Of a stretch of DNA of 8,911 nucleotides, positions 7,306 through 8,911 are shown piece by piece. Position numbers and translations under genes: made by a program. Numbering within the stretch: the stretch's first letter is position 1; each line of letters opens with the position of its first letter. The DNA comes from Chloroflexota bacterium (GTDB lineage Bacteria; Chloroflexota; Anaerolineae; UBA1429). The notes under the pieces were generated by a model. The model was not told the origin of the DNA, searched no databases, and saw only the letters and a program-made list of their open reading frames with translations. The stretch spans positions 1 through 8,911 of the forward strand of contig JAAZBQ010000360.1 of the NCBI GenBank assembly GCA_012513725.1, in the 5' to 3' direction.

Positions 7306-7323
7306 CGTTTGCCGACACAAACG
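7306..7323. promoter_or_regulatory. Inverted repeat in the gcvH upstream region, possible operator or 5' UTR hairpin
   Basis: CGTTTG (7306-7311) and CAAACG (7318-7323) form a perfect 6-bp inverted repeat with a 6-base spacer, about 32 bases upstream of the gcvH start codon and just before its ribosome site. It could be a regulator-binding site or a leader hairpin. A weak promoter can be read further upstream on the minus strand (TTGCGC, 17 bases, CACAAT), but the match is poor. No glycine riboswitch is recognised. Confidence 0.3.
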
Positions 7324-7361
7324 CCGCCATTGTGCACCAACCCCCCTCCCGGCGCAAGGCC

Positions 7362-7417
7362 AAGCAGAGGAGAGGAATCCAACGCCAAGACGCAAAGAGG
7401 CAAAGGCGCAAAGGGGA
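7362..7417 (+). repeat. Left arm of the nested repeat: tandem ACGCAAAG-type octamers
   Basis: Four adjacent octamers read ACGCCAAG (7382-7389), ACGCAAAG (7390-7397), AGGCAAAG (7398-7405) and GCGCAAAG (7406-7413), then GGGA. Further out, AAGCAGAG at 7362-7369 belongs to the same repeat type. The 36-base core 7382-7417 matches the reverse complement of 7616-7651 at 32 of 36 positions, with all four units in register. Tandem ACGCAAAG/ACGCAGAG tracts of this sort are seen between genes in many bacterial genomes; their function is unknown to me. Confidence 0.85.
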
Positions 7418-7477
7418 ACTGGTGATCGGGGCGGCGTTGGAGGCATCCCACCCGATGAGTCTCGAGCTCAGTCACGT

Positions 7478-7576
7478 GTCATCCCGAGGTCCGTCCTGAG
7501 GTCCACCGAAGGATCTCTGCCGCACATGGACTACGGGTGATGTGCGCCGGAGATCCCTCGCTTCGCTCGGGATGAC
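7478..7576. repeat. Inner palindromic repeat of about 99 bp
   Basis: The ends are the perfect 11-bp inverted pair GTCATCCCGAG (7478-7488) and CTCGGGATGAC (7566-7576). Inside are GGATCTC (7511-7517) paired with GAGATCC (7550-7556), and CGCACAT (7521-7527) paired with ATGTGCG (7540-7546) around a 12-base loop. The GTCATCCCGAG...GGATCTC / GAGATCC...CTCGGGATGAC layout matches a dispersed intergenic palindrome I know from many bacterial genomes, but I cannot check its copy number here. It could fold into a long RNA hairpin or be a non-autonomous mobile element. Confidence 0.8.
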
Positions 7577-7615
7577 GACTCTGTAAGCCAGCGAGTCACC
7601 GCGCGGCCCCACATC

Positions 7616-7697
7616 TCCCCTTTGCGTCTTTGCTCCTTTGCGTCTTTGCGTATCATTCTTCTCCGCGTCTCTGCGTCTCCCCTCTGCTTCTCTGCGT
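7616..7697 (-). repeat. Right arm of the nested repeat: tandem ACGCAAAG and ACGCAGAG octamers
   Basis: Read on the plus strand, CTTTGCGT (7620-7627), CTTTGCTC (7628-7635), CTTTGCGT (7636-7643) and CTTTGCGT (7644-7651) mirror the left arm. After a 9-base break come CTCCGCGT (7661-7668), CTCTGCGT (7669-7676), CTCTGCTT (7682-7689) and CTCTGCGT (7690-7697), the ACGCAGAG version of the unit. The array ends only five bases before the stop codon of the oxidoreductase gene at 7703, so it lies in that gene's 3' untranslated region. Confidence 0.85.
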
Positions 7698-7702
7698 TTC
7701 TC

Positions 7703-8887
7703 TTACCAGGGCATGCCGCTCACGGGGACGGGCGGGACATCGATCGGGCGCCCCTGGAGAATCGCCTCGTGGGAGGCGATGGCGATCGCCGCGCTGTTGC
7801 GGGCGCCTAGAACCCCTGGGCAAGCAGGCTCGCCGGCCTGCACCAGCCGCAGGAACTCGTCCTGGATCCGCGGGTCACCGCCGCCGTGGCCGCCCGGGCG
7901 CCGCTCGGGGTACACCACGTCCTTGCGCGACGAGTGCCGGTAGGTGGTCTCGATGCGGAAATCCTGCTCGTTGTTGTAGAACCCGTACATCCGCCCCTTG
8001 GTGCCGATCAGCGTAAACTCACGGGAATAGTCGGGCGTAAAGTGGCACTCGACGTACGACATCTTGCTGCCGTTGTCGTACCACACGGTCACCAGCGAGT
8101 TGTCGTGGGTGTCGCACCCTTGCGCATAGACGCAGAGGTCCTCCTTGTCCTGGAGCACCTCCCCGTAATCCATCTTGAACTCCTGCGCCACATAGTAGGG
8201 GCAGGTGTCGGCCTCGTCGCAGTCGCGGCAGCGCTTGTCGTTCGGGGCGTCGCCGCCAAAGACGTCCAGCGAGCCCTCGGCATACACGCGCTGGGGGTGC
8301 GCGCCGATGAACCAGTTCATCAGGTCCAGCGTGTGGGTGCCCTTTTCCAAGACCAGGCTCTTGACGTACTCTTGCCGGCGCTTGGGGCCATGGTAGTAAT
8401 AGTTCCCACCGACGGAGACGTTATCCACCGCGTAGGCGATCCGCACGTCGCCGACGGTGCCGGCGTCGAGGTCCTGGCGCATGGCCTCGCAGAGGGAGCA
8501 GTAGCGGAGCTCCAGCCCCACCATGAACACGACGCCGCTGCCCTCCCAGGCCGAGATCATGGCGTCACATTCCTCGATGGTCTGGGCCATCGGCTTTTCC
8601 AGGAAGAGGTGCTTGCGCGCGCGGAGGACGTCCAGCCCGTTGGCGCCGTGGGCGGCGTCGTGGGTGGCCACCACCACGGCCTGCACGGCCGGGTCGGCCA
8701 GCATATCTGCCAATTCGGCATAGCCCTGGCGGCCCTCCTCGCCGAGGACGCGACGCGCGCGCTCCAGGCGGGCTGCGTCGCGATCGCACACGGCCACGAC
8801 CCGGACGCGGGGGTCCGCATCGAACGCGCGGGCCAGGTACAGGCCTCGACCCCCGAGGCCGACGACGCCAACTCTGATCGGTTCCAT
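7703..8887 (-). CDS. Gfo/Idh/MocA-family NAD(P)-dependent oxidoreductase
   Basis: This family oxidises or reduces hydroxyl groups of sugars, inositols and related compounds with NAD(P); the substrate cannot be read from sequence. The protein has 394 residues, a usual length. The N-terminal Rossmann fold shows IRVGVVGLGGRG (4-15, dinucleotide loop G10-L-G12-G-R-G15) and the family hallmark EKP at 97-99 in FLEKPM. The C-terminal domain carries EKGTHTLDLMNW (181-192), whose H185 sits where the family's catalytic histidine is expected. It also has a cysteine-rich insertion (C220, C223, C229, C252, C258). The ATG at 8887 is preferred because GAGGAG lies 8 bases upstream; the in-frame GTG at 8896 abuts that site and is less likely. 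No signal peptide is seen, so it should be cytoplasmic. Repeats begin five bases after its stop. Its transcriptional link to genes beyond 8911 is unknown. Confidence 0.93.
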   Translation of the reverse strand: MEPIRVGVVGLGGRGLYLARAFDADPRVRVVAVCDRDAARLERARRVLGEEGRQGYAELADMLADPAVQAVVVATHDAAHGANGLDVLRARKHLFLEKPMAQTIEECDAMISAWEGSGVVFMVGLELRYCSLCEAMRQDLDAGTVGDVRIAYAVDNVSVGGNYYYHGPKRRQEYVKSLVLEKGTHTLDLMNWFIGAHPQRVYAEGSLDVFGGDAPNDKRCRDCDEADTCPYYVAQEFKMDYGEVLQDKEDLCVYAQGCDTHDNSLVTVWYDNGSKMSYVECHFTPDYSREFTLIGTKGRMYGFYNNEQDFRIETTYRHSSRKDVVYPERRPGGHGGGDPRIQDEFLRLVQAGEPACPGVLGARNSAAIAIASHEAILQGRPIDVPPVPVSGMPW

Positions 8888-8911
8888 ACGGTTCACTCCT
8901 CTGTCGATACG

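Larger units (their letters stand above)
7275..7702. other. Intergenic region between the oxidoreductase and gcvH, mostly repeat DNA
   Basis: These 428 bases separate two minus-strand genes and contain no credible coding sequence. The gcvH leader with its ribosome site and inverted repeat occupies about 7275-7330. From about 7362 to 7697 the DNA is a composite of two octamer-repeat arms enclosing a palindrome. The spacers between arms and palindrome (7418-7477 and 7577-7615) show no further pattern I can name. The large palindromic structure could separate oxidoreductase transcription from the gcv operon, so the gcv promoter probably lies between the left arm and gcvH. Confidence 0.7.

Noticed and set aside
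7275..7380. Glycine riboswitch upstream of gcvH
   Set aside because: I could not find the conserved tandem-aptamer core or a terminator/anti-terminator arrangement; only a 6-bp inverted repeat is present.
7478..7576. Insertion sequence with terminal inverted repeats
   Set aside because: At about 99 bp there is no transposase and no clear target duplication; at most it is a non-autonomous element, so it is listed as a repeat.
7382..7651. CRISPR array, because of short regular repeats
   Set aside because: The units are 8 bases with no spacers, arranged as inverted arms; no cas genes are nearby.

Overview
The window comes from a strongly GC-rich bacterial chromosome with compact operons and good Shine-Dalgarno sites. 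The glycine decarboxylase P protein is split into two subunits, as in Firmicutes, Thermus, Chloroflexi, Armatimonadota-like bacteria and some archaea, and not fused as in Proteobacteria. A Gfo/Idh/MocA oxidoreductase and ACGCAAAG-type intergenic repeats fit an environmental, probably uncultured, GC-rich lineage. The sequence alone does not fix the phylum.

Layout: (1) 1-214, minus strand: N-terminal part of rsmI (16S rRNA ribose methyltransferase), cut by the window edge. (2) 215-825: about 600 bases with no convincing gene and a possible degraded repeat. (3) 826-3879, plus strand: a two-gene operon of membrane-anchored proteins of unknown function. The first has an N-terminal anchor and an exported domain. 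The second has a cytoplasmic zinc ribbon, a proline-rich linker, one membrane helix and a large exported region. (4) 3880-4027: convergent intergenic space with hairpins, one of them a likely terminator. (5) 4028-7274, minus strand: gcvH-gcvPA-gcvPB, the H protein and both P subunits of the glycine cleavage system, with stop and start codons overlapping at both junctions. (6) 7275-7702: an intergenic region filled by a nested inverted repeat; arms of tandem ACGCAAAG octamers enclose a different palindrome of about 99 bp. (7) 7703-8887, minus strand: a Gfo/Idh/MocA-family NAD(P)-dependent oxidoreductase with a cysteine-rich insertion.

How the genes work together: GcvPA and GcvPB form the PLP-dependent glycine decarboxylase, which loads an aminomethyl group onto the lipoyl arm of GcvH. 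The T protein (gcvT) and lipoamide dehydrogenase are also needed and are not in the window. The two membrane proteins are probably made together and may act together at the cell surface, but no function can be assigned. The oxidoreductase is separated from gcvH by the repeat and is probably a separate transcription unit.

The least ordinary items are the nested repeat, the membrane-protein pair and an apparent insertion near the active-site half of GcvPB. I did not find clear evidence of a new defence or mobile system.
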